A stretch of DNA of 64,000 bases from Calliopsis andreniformis (GCF_051401765.1 NC_135073.1:2604001-2668000), one strand, 5' to 3'. Shown: positions 12,501 through 27,500, numbered from the stretch's first letter. Translations and numbers: made by a program. The notes: generated by a model not told the origin, from the letters alone.

Positions 12501-15500
12501 TTAAATATATACATCTAGATAAGATGTATACTACATATGTTGAACCTTTTTACTAAAATCTGACAAACAATACAAAAAAAGATGACAATGAATTCAACTA
12601 TTCTTAGAATTTTCAGTACAATGAGAAATGAGAACTGGTACTCTTTTTTAAGCATTACGAAGCTTGCTTTGTTTCAAGCAACAATTTAAGCTATTTTAAT
12701 TAGTCTTTATTAGAATTATAAGCATTGTGACTAGTAACTCCCTGTTTTTTATATCTGTGTTACAATAATATTCATTTAGAAAATAAAATGAGTTATTAGT
12801 TTGATAGAATATTAATGTAAAAAATTAACATCTGGAAGCATTGGTGGACATAATGTAAGACTAACTACGTTAGGGTCAGAATTAACCCAACAACCGTGAT
12901 CGGAGGGTTAATCTAAAAACAACACTAATGCTTGTACAAGATAAAAATCGAGCATAGTAATAAACTTCACTGATGTATTAATTCGTTATATGCACATAGG
13001 TACGATCACTCGATTTGCTCAAAAGGAAAATTTCAAATGTGCGAGACAAGTATGTCCCTTGCTTCCAAAAGTGTTAAAAAACAGATAAATCTTTATATCA
13101 GCTTTACTGCCAAGGGAGTGGCCTTCGTTTTAATTTTTTGTATATTTTGCTTGTGCTAATTTTTCAGGAATTTCGTTTCTTCTCTTTTTACATTTCATTC
13201 AGCAATTCCAATCGATATGCGATATTTCAATTATAATTACAAACAAAAATCGAATCGATGTCTGTGACAGAATCCCGAGAAAAACGTTTGAGCCCTTATA
13301 GCAATTAATGACGTTTGTCCTCTGTCAAGAGGGCAGTACTAAGAGCGGGGTAAAAGTGAGTGATGCGCGAGCCACTCGCATCATCGTGTTAGCTGCGTAA
13401 CTGAATTGCAGAATATTCAGAGCGACGAGAGCAGCGAGGTGCTTTTACGTGGTTAATTCGATAGAGAACTTTCGAAAATGTGGCAGGATGAAGTAAAATG
13501 GCGATTCGAATGAGGCCGACTCGTCAAACGACCGAACACGTATGAATATCGGCAATTTCCAAAGAATATCCGTTGTTCAAGTCAAGTTACGATTGTATCG
13601 AGCACTTAACTTGTTTATCGAGGTTACAATTATTATATCACTTTCAATTTACAATTCTACAATAATACAAACACTTTTTTGGGCAATAAAATTCAATTAT
13701 TAAATTTAATTTTCTCTGTATATCTAAAAGAATTAAAAAAGATGTAGAATAAATGATTCGTTTGTCAATTATTTTATACGAAATAAAACAAATCCATTTG
13801 GATAATTCGTGAGCTCTTTTAATCAAGGTTGCAAGTATATTTAACGTAAAGTAAATGATCAAATTATTATGAACAGAGAGAAAAAATGTATGGTTTTAAT
13901 GGTACTATGACTTCAATAGTGAAGTATATCATTTCCTTTGTTTTTAACATACAATATGTATATGTTCAGTTTCACATATGGTGATATAATCGCAACAGTG
14001 TTTTGTTCGAGCGAACAAACGATGACAGTAGTGTAAAGTCTTGTTCAGATTAGTCAAGTTACTTGAATTCAAGCCACTTATATTCAAGTAGCCCGATGTC
14101 AATTTCGTATTTACATAAATCAAGTTACGTGGATTTAAGTGGTTCGAATTCAAAAGTAATTTGAATTCAAGCTATTATACAAAAATAATAAAAATGGCGT
14201 CGGAAGGGGTAATGCATCCTGGTTACTGGGTTATGTATTTTTCAAACAAGACATGCACTTTTGACAGCTTCCTTATCATTTACACGTTTGTCGATTTGCT
14301 TAAAATCTGTCTTGTATGGTACAGTATACACCATGGCATTGTAACGTGCGTAGCGCGGTCGCTTGGTCGGCGGAATGTTTTCTGCTCAAACGCTACGCGC
14401 GTTAACAGTACATTCGACAATGAAGTAGAGTCGTTACTTCACCCTCGATGATAGATTAATTATTGTGGATTCGCTTTCGTCTAGTCCTATACAGGCCCAG
14501 TAGTGGATGCCTGTTCGAGGGAGGGTGGAGGCTTGTTTGAAAGTCTGATTATTAAATACAGTAATGTTGCGGACGAGAGCCGCTCTCGGGTCTGGTCGCG
14601 GCTCTCGTCCGCGACTGGTAGTCGATTCGGCTTCCTTTGCTCTCGGTCGCCGAGATAATTGGTACACGACCGGAGAAGCAAAAAAAAGGGTCTCGCTCGA
14701 GCTCGATGCCCGAAATCAATGACGTCAGAAAAGACAAGGATAGCATTAGGGATTTAATAGGAAAAATTGAAGTTCCTTATTTGCAAACAGATTTTCACGC
14801 AAGTAACACCAATCGATTCCTTGTGCTCTCCCGATAAAAATGATATCAAATACGACATGATTCCTATTATTTATAATAAAGATATTTAAATAATAAACGT
14901 TGGAACCCTGCAACGGTTACGGAGAATCGTCAAAGTTACTTTTCTATCAGTTCTTTACGAGCTAAAAATGACATAAACAGAATTTATGTATATTATATTT
15001 AATCGATGTCGAAAAGAAGATATTAAAAATAAAAAAATAAAAATTTCTAAACATTTAAAACGGAACTTATATACATACTTTTTGTATTACGCTTTCATTT
15101 TCTTAATAATTTCAGTCATTAAATAATTAAACACAAAAATATGAGGGAATACATAATAGGGAGTTAGCCCTACGACGAGAGCCGCGTTCGTCGAATCGAC
15201 TACCACTCGCGAGCGAGAGTCGCGCTCGGGTCTAGTCGTGCCTTAGAATCGACTACCATTCACGGACGAGAGCAGTACTCGGGACTGGTCGTGCTTAAAA
15301 TCGACTACCACTCACGGACGAGAGTCGCGCCCGGGTCTGTTTACGAGCATGACCTTTCGTTCTACAAACCAAGTTTTATGTATCTTTGTTAAAAATAATC
15401 GGAATCATGTCGTGTTTGACATCATTTTAATCGGGAGAGCACAAGGAATCGATTGGTGTTACTTGCGTGAAAATCCGTTTGCGAATAAGAAACTTCAATT

Positions 15501-18500
15501 TTTCCTATTTAAATCCCTAATGCTATCGTTGTTTTTTATGACGTCCTTGTTCTCGGGCGTCGAGCTCGAACGCGATGGTTCCAAGAATTGGTTTCTCGGC
15601 GGCACGTATCAAACGAGGTAGTGGGGATAAACCACGGCTCTCGTCCGTGTAGACGAAACGGCTCTCGTCCGCAACATTACTGTATACTGTATTGCGTTTG
15701 CAATATTAAGATAGGTGAATATATTCTGATGATAAACACATTTTAAAAGAACATTAAGCAGGAGAGTCAAGTAAAACAAAAAAAAAAAAAAGAATTACAG
15801 TCATAAGAGAAATGAAAAGAATGTACAATGCGAGACTCACCAATCTACTGGTTACTTCTTATACAAATTTTATGTTTCCTTGAATTACTTGGTCTTTATC
15901 CGATTTCCAAAAACCTGGAGTACTATAGATAACTGGAATATGTCTGAAAAACTGCACACACACACACACATACACGATTAGAGATATTATTACTATATTA
16001 TTAAGCCGAACTTGGATAGTAAGAAATAATAAAAAAAAAGAAAAACTATTTGAATTCTAAACTATTTAAAACTTTAAAACTATTTGAAATTTTAACGTGC
16101 GGCTATGAGTCTATTCACTCCCAGCTCACTGCACTTTTGAGTGAATCTCTGCTCGAAACTATTGAGAATTTAACTGATAGAAGAAAGGATAATTAGCCCA
16201 CGGACCCCTCGTCGCGTACCTCACGACTTATCAACGAAGAGTGTCGAGGCTTGGAGCACTCGGGCGGGACCCAGGCTGGGCTAGCTATCAAAAAGCTGAT
16301 GTTGCATATTATAACCCGACGGCAAGTCGCGGTTGCTCTCACGAGGCTCGCTTGAAATCCCGCGTGTGTGCATGGTATATGTGTTCTTTTGATTTCTGCA
16401 CTCCTCAACTAGTAGGTTTGGTGATGCTCTCAACCATTCTAAATTTTGAGTCCACATTCTTACATACTTGCATTCATTCGCACAATAGTGATTCCGGATA
16501 TATATAAAAATATGTATATGTATAAAGTATAAAATTAAGAGGATAATAATACAAAGGGGAAATATTATGATTTTACCAATGAGGCAGTATTTCGGCAAGG
16601 ATTTGAGAAATATTCGCAAAACTATTGTCCACGTGGAAATAACGAGAACGAATGCAATCAACAAGGGATTCCCCATAACACTGTGTGTTGTTGATGCATT
16701 CGTTGTCAATGGCAATTTTATTATTATTAACTTTATTGGAGAACCACTGGGCGTCCAGAGATTCTACATATTAACCGGACGTTAATATTGGGTTGCTGCA
16801 ACGGCAGCTCGTTGCAGGATTCGAGAGACGTTTGCAACTTACTTTATGCTAACACCAAATATCGGGTGGCGACCAACCGTCGCGACGACGATAATTCTTC
16901 GTGGGAAAGGAAAAGAGAAAAAGAAAAAAAAAAATTAATCGTTACGGAACGTAACAGCATACATCGATCAATGTGTATTTCAAGGCAAGGAAAAGTTTCG
17001 AGAGATCTAGAGAGGATCTGAGGAAAAGAATCTAGAGAAGAATAGGAATACTTCAAGTCAAGAGGAATATTTCAAGTCAAGAAATATGACACGTTCACAT
17101 TGGTCATATCACTTACATTCAAGCCACTTGAATTCAAGTAACTTGACTAATCTGAACAAGGCTTAAGGGTAGAAACACGTAGAACGCTAGTTTCTAGCGC
17201 TTGTGAGCCAGAGCTGACAAATCAACAAGTTAGAATGAGAAGGAATGAGAAAAGAAAGAAGGAATGAGAAAGAATGAAAAGGAAAGAGAAGGAATGAGAA
17301 GAAATGAGAAAAAATCAATGAATGAGAATGAGAAGTACCAGCATTCTATGTGTTTCTGTCCGCATAGCTGCACTCAAATCGTAACAGATATCTACAGCTT
17401 GGAACGCGCCCCTCCGATTTCAGGGGCTGACTGACCTCTGGCGAGCTGTCCCAGCAAGGCTCCGAAACTCAAGTAATAATGCAATCATAAAAGTTAAAAA
17501 TTGGACTACGCCCTAGCAATCGAAAATAGGGGAAAGTGGAATCAAAACTAATATTTTTTATATTTCACCCAGCTGCCAATTACCTTTTAAAGTTATGCAG
17601 ACGAAATGTATGCCTTAAGAAAGTATGTTTATTGATCTATCATTTGACCCACGATTTAGCCTTATGTGATTAGTAATCAAAGAGCTATGGCACTTTTTTG
17701 CAGTTACTGTCATTGTTATTTTCTTTGCACAATTTTAACCTAACTCCATTAAAAATTGTTCGATATACATAGATTTTGGTATCATTTTAATCGGCAAAAT
17801 ATAAGAAATTTATCTGCATCATTCTTGTAGTGATAGCACGCATAATAACAAAGTTAATATTTTGAGGCAAAGCCATAAATCTTCGATTGCGGCGCCATAC
17901 ACGTATGTGTGCTCCATGCCAACAGACAAGGAACTTTAAAAAGATTTTCTGGGGACTAGTATTATTAACGAAAATACTCATTACTATTTATAGAAAATCT
18001 CTAACTCTTGTTAAATTTTTTTAAAAATTGTACCAATAAATCCCTTATATACTGCCCATAAAAATGATACTAATCACGACACATTTTGGATCATTCTTAA
18101 TCATTTATAAGAATACTAAATATTTTTGAAAATTTACCTATTTAATGTTAAAGTAAGTTTAAAAAATCAATTTTTGCTGATTTTTATTTTCTTTAATTAT
18201 TATACATCCTTATGTATTATTCAACATCGTTAAATAATATTATATGTATATATTACATATGCCAAGACATATTGAAAATAGTATACATAAATGTAAAGAA
18301 TAATGTGACGAAATATTCATATGTATATTTTAAAAAAAAATTGTTGAAGCATTAAAAACGTCATTTGTGACTAAAATATCACTTTAAATTTCATTCTTGC
18401 TCAAACTAAAAATAAGCGGTAGTTTCGAAGTATTTATAATAGTTTGTTCACACATTCTGTTGACTATCAGATTACAGTAGGATCTCAATTACTTAAATCT

Positions 18501-21500
18501 CGAATCATAATTTAGCAATAATTCTTTCAAAATAAAAGAGTACTCATCAAAAGTGTATCTTATTATTAAAACAATTAATCAAAGTCCTATCTCATTTTAT
18601 GACATACCATACCTTAGGTAAATAAAGAAAAAACACCTAAAGGAATGTTGCCCTTGTGTACCTAATTCGTAAATAAGAAATAGTCGAATCATATGAAGTG
18701 CATTGTGGGTGTTGAAGTGGACTAAAATTCGCGAGATATTGAACTTGGTTCTGTTCTTATTTGCAACCTACCGAGAACGAATAGGTAGTGAATATACCGC
18801 GATTACTTTCATCCTTCATGACTTTAAACGCGAATCCTCTCAAATATACTGTACATTCCATCCTATCCTTCTTTTTCTTTCCGATAAATTCACCCTCGTA
18901 ACCACGGAAACGTAATCGCATTAAGAAAGAATATTCCCCTCTCCGTATGCCTCCGATAGCCTTGATTAATTTTTTCTTTTCAATGACGAGCAAACTCGAT
19001 GAAAGTGCTTCTTTGATACTTTTTCATTCGTTTAACTAGGAATAACAATACCTACATACGTTTTCATCCCAACATTCGAAGAAATGAGCATGTACTCGTT
19101 TGTACAGAAGATGATAAAAAATTACGTACGTAATCTGTTTTATATTTAAAGAAGCACTAGATGACAAAACAAGTTTTATATAATAAACTTTTCAGAAATA
19201 TGTCAAGTGTTGGATAGGAATTGTAGCATAAGGGAAACATCATAAATACTTCATAAATAAAGTAATTAAATTTATATAACAAAGTAATATATTAAATTAC
19301 ATAAAAACTATAAGCAATAATAAAATTAATTGACTATTTTTCATTGTCAAATTGGGGGATGCTTTACATAAAATACATTGAATGTTGAATACAAAATCGA
19401 AATGAACAAATTTTGTTTTCGATCATTTTCAAAAAATTCTTCCGTTCTATCTCTCTTATATCCTTGCTGGTTAAATGTATTGTGCGAATGCACTCGGTAT
19501 TTGCGGATAGGTATCTGTTACGCATATTTCTTATGTAAATAATACCTTCCACCGTAATGCAATTAATTATAGGTTTAATAATCAACAAGTCTTCCTTAAA
19601 TGATAGATGTAATCGTTAACCGCAGATAATAACCTATCGCTTTCAGTGGTTCTATCATTGTTCGGTTGTTCATCAGTTGCATTACTATTAGCATATTAAC
19701 GACAGGAATCATTATGCAGGCAAGTTGTGCAAGTACGGGCAACCTTACATAGAAGGAATTATTCTAAGAAGCTGTTGTGACACAGAGCACGCGATAAATC
19801 TCAAGAATGTCGAAAACAAGGAATGGAAGGTAGTTTAATTGATTCTCTAGAAAGGAAGTCATTATTTAAAATTTCACAATGTTATAGCATTTCCTTGGAA
19901 GTTACCTGATAACTGTAATACAATTTTTCCTGAATGGTACTATCATTTCTATTAGTAATTTAGTACTATGTGGAAGTCTTAATGTATCTCTACCTCATGA
20001 ACTAGTTTTAAAAATATGTTCCTTATCTTATAAGTTCTCTGTAATGTCAATGTGGTATTTCTTGTCGATTTAATAACAGTATTATTTAGAAATCTTAAGT
20101 GTAAGTTTAGAAATCTTAATTAATTTGCATAATAGCCTATTACACTCGTTTAATAATTTATAGAAGAATCTTTATCTCTCGTGACTTTTTCATCATTTGT
20201 CTATGCGACGTGCAAAAGCATTTCCACCTTACGTCGCGGACACATGTCCGGTTTCAAATAACATTTCCGCTCAATTCTGGTCCTTTCAGAATGCAATGGC
20301 GGACAGCTTTAAACGCTTTGTGTGTTTGCCATGCAAATACTGTACGTAATAGAATTTTAAATAATTTTTTACAGAAATATGAAGTCATATTATAATGAAT
20401 TTTGCATTAAGCGCTTCGTTAACAATTTTTAATGTTTTGTCATTTATTTGTGTTCACTCATTTGTATCAAGTTGAAACTAGTTATATTTGTCCTTGCGTA
20501 AAGTGCGTGATAGCTGAATTTTGAAAATATTTATAAATGACGATTACAGCAATTGAAAATTGAAATAAATGTGTCGTGCCAAAAAAGCAGCACTGGTTGA
20601 ACTGAAGTAGTTACGTTAGAATATTAAATTTAAAAAATGTTAGCTATTATGTAAATCATTACTGGAAAAGTGATATACAATATATAATATTACTAAATTT
20701 CTACTGAAACGTAAAATACCGGTATTATACCAAAAAATACCTTAGTACCTTATAGTAACCGAAATAAAAAATACTGATATGATGTCATATCGCTATCTGA
20801 AAGTACCATTACATACACCTATACCTACCGGTGAATTTCTTGGTTTTTCTATTTCATTTAATTATTAAGAGTTTTTAAAGTAGAGATCTAAATCCGATAA
20901 TTCGATTATTACAACTATGTTGATAGTCTCTAGTGCCGAACTCGATACATGTAGTACCGAAATCGCTGTAATATCGAAAGTAAAATAATTGCCATTAACC
21001 GATATAATCACTGAAGTGTTTGTTAAATAAAACATTAAAGAAACTTTGTATTGTTGCATTAATGTTGTTATGGTTAATATTTTTCTTCAAAAAATTGTTC
21101 AGTTTATAATTGAAAAAATATGTATGAGTGTATAGCAAAAAAGAATTGATAACAATTCAATGTTTATTTTCGAACTACATTTAAAATGAATCAAATAACA
21201 GTAATAAAAGTGTATGCTTGTTTCAGATGTTTTAATCCTCGAACAGCGAATTGTTTCACATTCATGTGCAGAGTCAGCGGACTCAGGGTCACTTTTGACC
21301 CTGCGTTCTCCGTCCGAGGGTTAATAATAACATATGTACTTTCTGCATTTAATGCACAAATTCTTTTTAAGATATTAATATAAATTAAATATACGAACTC
21401 TTTGATACGAATAAAAATTGCTTGACACTGGAACTAAGAACAGTTAAAAAGTATTATTCTTGAATAATTAAAAAGACAAGATTTTCGAAAAATAAGTAGG

Positions 21501-24500
21501 GTATTTAAACATCTGTCAAAAACAGAGAAGTTGTTTCTTTTTCATTAAACAAACGCAAAAAGATAAAGAAACATTTCAATATTTAAATAGATAAACATAG
21601 AAATATTTAAATAATTAAGTGTGAAAAAGTCCAAATGATTTCAAATTATAGTAAAGAAAGTAAAAAATGGGAAATTGGATAGTTTGAAAAAGTAGTATCT
21701 AATGTAGAACGCCTAAAAGATCTATAAGGAAAACTGAAAAAGCTTTATGTTTGTTATAAAAAATGAATTTTTATTTAATCAGGAGATATAAATAAACAAA
21801 TATCTTTTATGTTTTAATTATTTCTTTGCCTTTTACATGATAAATACGTCAATAATACAACTTTAGCACCGCATTCTTAATGTCTCCATCGAAAACACCA
21901 AACACGTTGCTTCCATATTTCTCCATTAGTTATTTTTATAATTCTCGTCGCAAAATAAACATTCTATATCATTGTCATTGTCGTCATCATGTTTCATATT
22001 GCGTATAGTCACGTATTGACAAGAAAATAATTAAGTCACTAAAAAAAATTAACTTTGACGATATATTGTTTTTGAACAATTAAGGACAAATATATTTAAT
22101 GATAAATTGTGTAACAGAACATTTTTTAACTTATCTTCGGTATAATATTCAACTATAGTACTGGGCTTTGAAAAAGTTTTAAACGCAACGAAAATGTAAA
22201 ACGCTTTATTCTTGCTAATGGATGCTCGACTGACACTTATTTGTCAGTATACTAATCTGTTTAAGAGAAAATATTTCACACGATTGTTGATAAATATCGT
22301 TAGTTAATTACTGATACATTGTTCTGTTCCATGTTATACACTATTCTATATTCCAACTAGGTATACTATAATTCAAGAAAACACCGTCAACTATTACCTA
22401 TATTTTAGGTATTTCGACTTTAGTGAGTACCAATTTATAAGGAAGACAACATCCTTAAAATAAATTATCGTATCAATTATATTGAAACTAATTTTACTAC
22501 TATCTTACGTAGTACATAAAGCCTCGGAAATATCAAGTAATTAAAAAAAAAAATATCCAAAAATAGTCATTTACTTTCCATCAAGTTTTACTCGTAGTAT
22601 AAATTATGTTTCCAATCTTGAATCAAATATTTCCACAGTCCTGTATTGAATATAACACACGTGGAAAAGCTCGAAGAGTTCATCAGGAGTTGATGGTTTC
22701 TTTATTTATCTTTTAATAATTATTCTCCAATAATCAACTAAAATTCTCTCTTTTCCATATTAACATTAATGCATGCATCTAAAGAAATCTAATAAATTAT
22801 ATATGGTTACACAATTTAGAGTACCATTTCACCATCTAGTCTGCGAGAAGACAAGCTGTGTCCCGAGACATCCGCGTTGAAGAAGCGCGAAACGTTCGAC
22901 AAAATCACGCGACATAATGGGTCGCGTACGGTGATATGGAGCAGGTAGAGGCGCCGTTGGCGTCCATGATCAAAGGCTGGCCCGAATGGGAAATTATAAT
23001 TAATTAAGGTAATTGGAAATTAGCGACCGATCTTGCCGGTACTAATGGCTCGACCTGCTCTCCTCTTAATCGAGTTAGCAGTCGCTTTTGAGGAGGCCCC
23101 GTATCGCTGATAGCCGGCCGTGTAATCGCGTTCCTACAGCGAAGACTTCGATGGAACAAGGCTAATAGAATGGCGGTAGACGAGCGCGGTTTTCTAAGTC
23201 CTCGCGTGTCAGGATGCTTAGAGGCAATAGTTATTGGGGAGGGTTTGGGAGAAAGAGCAACAATAGGCGACACTAACGAAATGGAAACTTTGAGTATAGA
23301 GCTAAAAAAATAGTAGTAACGCAAACCATCAAAGTATCGACACTAGCAAGAATGTGACGGATAAGTTTAAAGAAAAATGCTAACTGAAGGGTCCGTAGTT
23401 AAGCTACGGACACCCAATTTTAAGATAGATAGACTTTGACCTACTGATATTAAATACTTTTTAAATTAATATGATGTTAATTGGAATGTGGAAACAAGAT
23501 ATGACATGTATTCCCAAATTTTATTATAAAGGCTTTGATATTTAAACGAGAGCAGTAATAAAAATATATCATGCGAAGTCTACCAGACTTTGTGTCAATA
23601 GTTAAGGGTTAAGTGCAAGTTACGAACTTATAAGGAGGGAAAGATATTTTCCTGAAGTCGATTTATGTATTGATACTATGTTTTTATCTTGTTAAAGATG
23701 AGAATAGCAGAAAATAAGAAAAGAATGTGAAGAAATGAGAGGAAATGTAGATAAAATTTGTGTAATACGTTTTAGTCAATTCATTTCTTATTGTTGAATA
23801 TAAGATATAGGTGAAAAGTAAAATAAATATTATTGAGAAAAGTAGACCTTCACGAATTACCTACCTATACTTTTTTCTATGTGTGCTATAAATATTTAGC
23901 ACAATATCTAGTATCCTGATTCTCAAACTTAATAGTATGATATTATCTTTGGGTGGAAGAAATATGTTTAATTTCCAACACAAAATAATTTAATTTCCAA
24001 CACAATTAAAGTAAGAGCAATTAGATTAAACAAAAATGAAAATAGACTCTAAGAAAGAACCAAAAGATTACGTTTTCGGGAACTACAAAAACATATGTCA
24101 AAGAAAGCATTCAAACTTGAAGCAAAATAAAAGCTAAAACAATTTGTTTTGTATTAAAGAAAGATTGAGGCAAAATGATACAAGTAATAAGTATATTTCC
24201 CTACAAATTATATATAATATTTCAAAACCGATGGTATGTACAAGCGAAAACATGGATGTTCTGTTGTATTGAAAATTGAGGACTAGAGTACAGAATACGG
24301 AGGAAAAGTTTATGATACTTGAAGAGTGCACAGGGTAAGAAGCACACTCATAATCCAACAATACTGACTCTACTGTAGCTCCTGTAGAGTAGATAGAAGT
24401 CTCATAATTCCGCTCACTCTGTATACCTTTTCAAACTAAAATGATTTTGTGTAATGTACTTGTACTTGGTCAAAATTCAAATTCAATTTTTTGAAAAATA

Positions 24501-27500
24501 AAATGCAAAATCAAGAAATTGTTTTCTGGGTAAGGGATTAGATTTCTGATAATAATTTCAGTTTATTACAATTTATTTATAAGTAATTCACTGATATTTT
24601 ACACAACAAATATTGAAAGTGAGGTTGTACAAATGCTATGACTCCACCATACCAGTTAAAGGTTAATAAAACAATTCAAACACACTCAAACATTTTCCTT
24701 AGGCGATTCTTTGAAATGCTTTCTTTTCACTGAAACGCCGACTAATTTTTACAGATAGAATCACTATTCTTACACTTGTACCATCGATTCTGAAACACTC
24801 TTATTGTGCATATCACTTATTTGCTGCAACAATAATATAACTCAAAAATTATATTTTTTAGAGCAATAAAATAATAACTTTATTTCACGCAAGAACCGGT
24901 TTTTAATACTAATAACTCAGAAACATTTTTTAAACATATTTTTTTAGTTAGGTTAGAGGTATATAACTAATTACTGTATACTGACAGATTACTGTGCCTT
25001 CCCTTTTATTTTCATAGGTATATGTATAACAAAATGTATCATTATTAAACTAAAAATATTTAAATATATAAATATTTTAAAATATTTGATTTTAGTAAAA
25101 AAACAAATATTTTCAGTCTAGTAATTTTACGTTTTGTTATGTGTGAAAATGAAATGCAAGTCATAGTAATCAGCCAGCACACAGTAATTGGTATCTTTAC
25201 CCTATGTCATTAAAGTGAATGAACGAGATGCAATTACAGTAAAATGAATACTTTTAAGAATCATATAGTTGTAGTAAAACAAGAAAAAAAGGGGGAAAAT
25301 CTGTCTAATAGTATAGAGTTTCATCTTTTTTCGAAATCTGTTTCGATATAAATTGAGAAACACCCGACACGGAGAAAAATGATATTTCGACATTAACCAA
25401 ACTATTAGATCAGGAATGAAATCTATTTGAACAGCGCAATCTCAAGTCGGTAGGTTACGCTCAAATTACTTCTTCACCTTAATTCGAGCCAATTTCGAGT
25501 CTCGCGAACGCTCTCGCAAATAAGAGAACCTCCAAGTGAAGTCTAAATCTCGGGTCATTTTCCACGAGGTAAATACCAATTAGCCGACCGGTTAACGCGG
25601 TATTACCTAGCTACAGGAGTGCATTACTTGATGCATCCCCTATTGCAACGGCGAAATAACATCTGACGATGTTACGCGAGATCGGCGTGAGATAATCGGA
25701 AAATGTCCAAGTTGAAGCGATATCAGCGAGTGTGAAACAAGAAAAATATTTTCGTTTGTAATAAATGCAATCCAAGTACATTAAATAGCTTTTAAGAAAT
25801 ACAACCCAAGTGCGTTAAAGGAGGATTTCAGTCTAGAATCTTCAAAAGCTCGATGTTCCTTTTTTTAGACTTCTCACTTCTGATGTTTGAAGAACATACA
25901 ATTAAAAGAAAGTTTCAAAATTCTAAAAATTATCAAAGTTATAGGCTTTCAAATAACAGCTACTGCATGAATTAACTTTAAACACATTTTTCTCCAAATA
26001 TCATTTTTCGAATTGATGAGACAATGTCAAAAACTAATTGATTTGAATGAATCTTTTTTTAAAGTAAAGAGTATAATAAAAGAATATTTTTCGCAGGCAG
26101 TAAACCTGTGACATTTTGAGCTTTTCCTTTAATAATTTGTAGTAAATGTAAAATTGTGAAAAAGATGAAAAAGAAACTATAAGTTTGACTTTAAAGTGTC
26201 AGAAAATGATAAAACAAAATTATTTTTTCATTTTCGTCAGTTCACTGCCCCGAAAATTTCATACAGATTAAGAAATCTTAACTTATATAGAAGTATACGA
26301 CTTTTTATATGCTCAAAACCTACGTAATAAAATCTCGAAAACCACATATTGCCATTTGGTTTATCTGCAATAGTTGTTTATAAATGCTATTTAAATGTAG
26401 TAAATAGTTCTTGTTAATGTACAATTTATGGAAAAAGTGCAATTTTGTGGTCCACTTTGTTTTGATATGCAATATTTGTACGTTTCCGAATGCATTTAAA
26501 GAATTACGCCAAATTGCAGACCTATATAATACTTATAATTTTTTGCAAAATTTGTTGCAACTGAATTATAGTTTTGGAAAAATTGTATTTTTATTTTATA
26601 AATATACTTTGCTTAAATAGAGTACAAACACAGCTTTATTTTTCATAAAACTTAAGTTTTGCTTGGAAAATTAAAGCGATGATAATTAACACTTTTTTTT
26701 TATTCAACTCGTATAACTAAAAGTTATTTAATTAATATGGAAATTATATCTAAGTGAATAAAAAATACATTTATAATCATTTCTGAAATTTTTGTTTCAA
26801 ATCTGCGCCTTTGTAAATATATTACTGCCTTCTTATACAGAGAACTAACTTGAGAAAAATAAAAATGTTTTTCTGCTCTACTAACAATGCGTATCAATAC
26901 TAAACATGTAGAGCTTTTAAAAATGCAGTTTATCTGTAATCTGTTTGGCAAAAAACCATAGTTATTCAGATGTTCAGTCTGATATAAGATTCTAGAGACC
27001 TTAAATCAAGCGTGACAAAATAAATTACGTTCCCAGCTCACGTTTCGTTAATCTTCGCATTTATTCAAGATTTTTCCCTATAGTTCTCATGAAAAAACTG
27101 CAAGAGAACAGAAGATTTAATGATTACAATGGAAAACGTTAATGATATAGACAAAAAGGGAAGCACATGAATAAAAACAACAGCCAAGACGTCCGTTTGA
27201 TGTGTAAATAATCAAAGACACCTCTGCGGGAGCAATTAGTCACGCAGATCACCGTGAGTCATTCCTATTGATATGAAACTGGTAGAGATTGATGAATTTG
27301 TACACGAATTGCAACGACAATCAACTAGCAAAAGATCTTAGATGACTTAGATAATGAGTAAAATCGTTTGTATTTTATAACTTGCTTTAAACACAAATTA
27401 AGCTATTCAGGAAAACCTTTATAGTAGTTTGACTATGTCAACTTTAGTCTTTCAAAAATTTTTGTTATTAACAAAACTTTGTTTCTCTAAAAACGAAAGA

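Larger units (their letters stand above)
14036..17166. mobile_element. Inverted-repeat bracket enclosing nested elements
   Basis: CTTGTTCAGATTAGTCAAGT plus TACTTGAATTCAAG near 14040-14075 recurs in reverse complement near 17125-17160, a match of about 39 bases with at most minor differences. The bracketed 3.1 kb contains the TIR element at 14559-15682, a CA microsatellite (about 15956) and short frames with no recognisable domain. The inner side of the left arm repeats the TTGAATTCAAG word several times. It could be one non-autonomous transposon interrupted by another, or two inverted copies of a short repeat. No target-site duplication is clear. Confidence 0.5.

Noticed and set aside
16281..16715. 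144-codon minus-strand frame with a hydrophobic middle
   Set aside because: It lies within the inverted-repeat bracket, has AT-driven Ile/Phe content and no recognised domain; a chance frame is more likely than a membrane protein.
23004..23324. 106-codon minus-strand frame in the intronic island
   Set aside because: Low-grade composition with no recognised domain, best explained by the GC-rich island.
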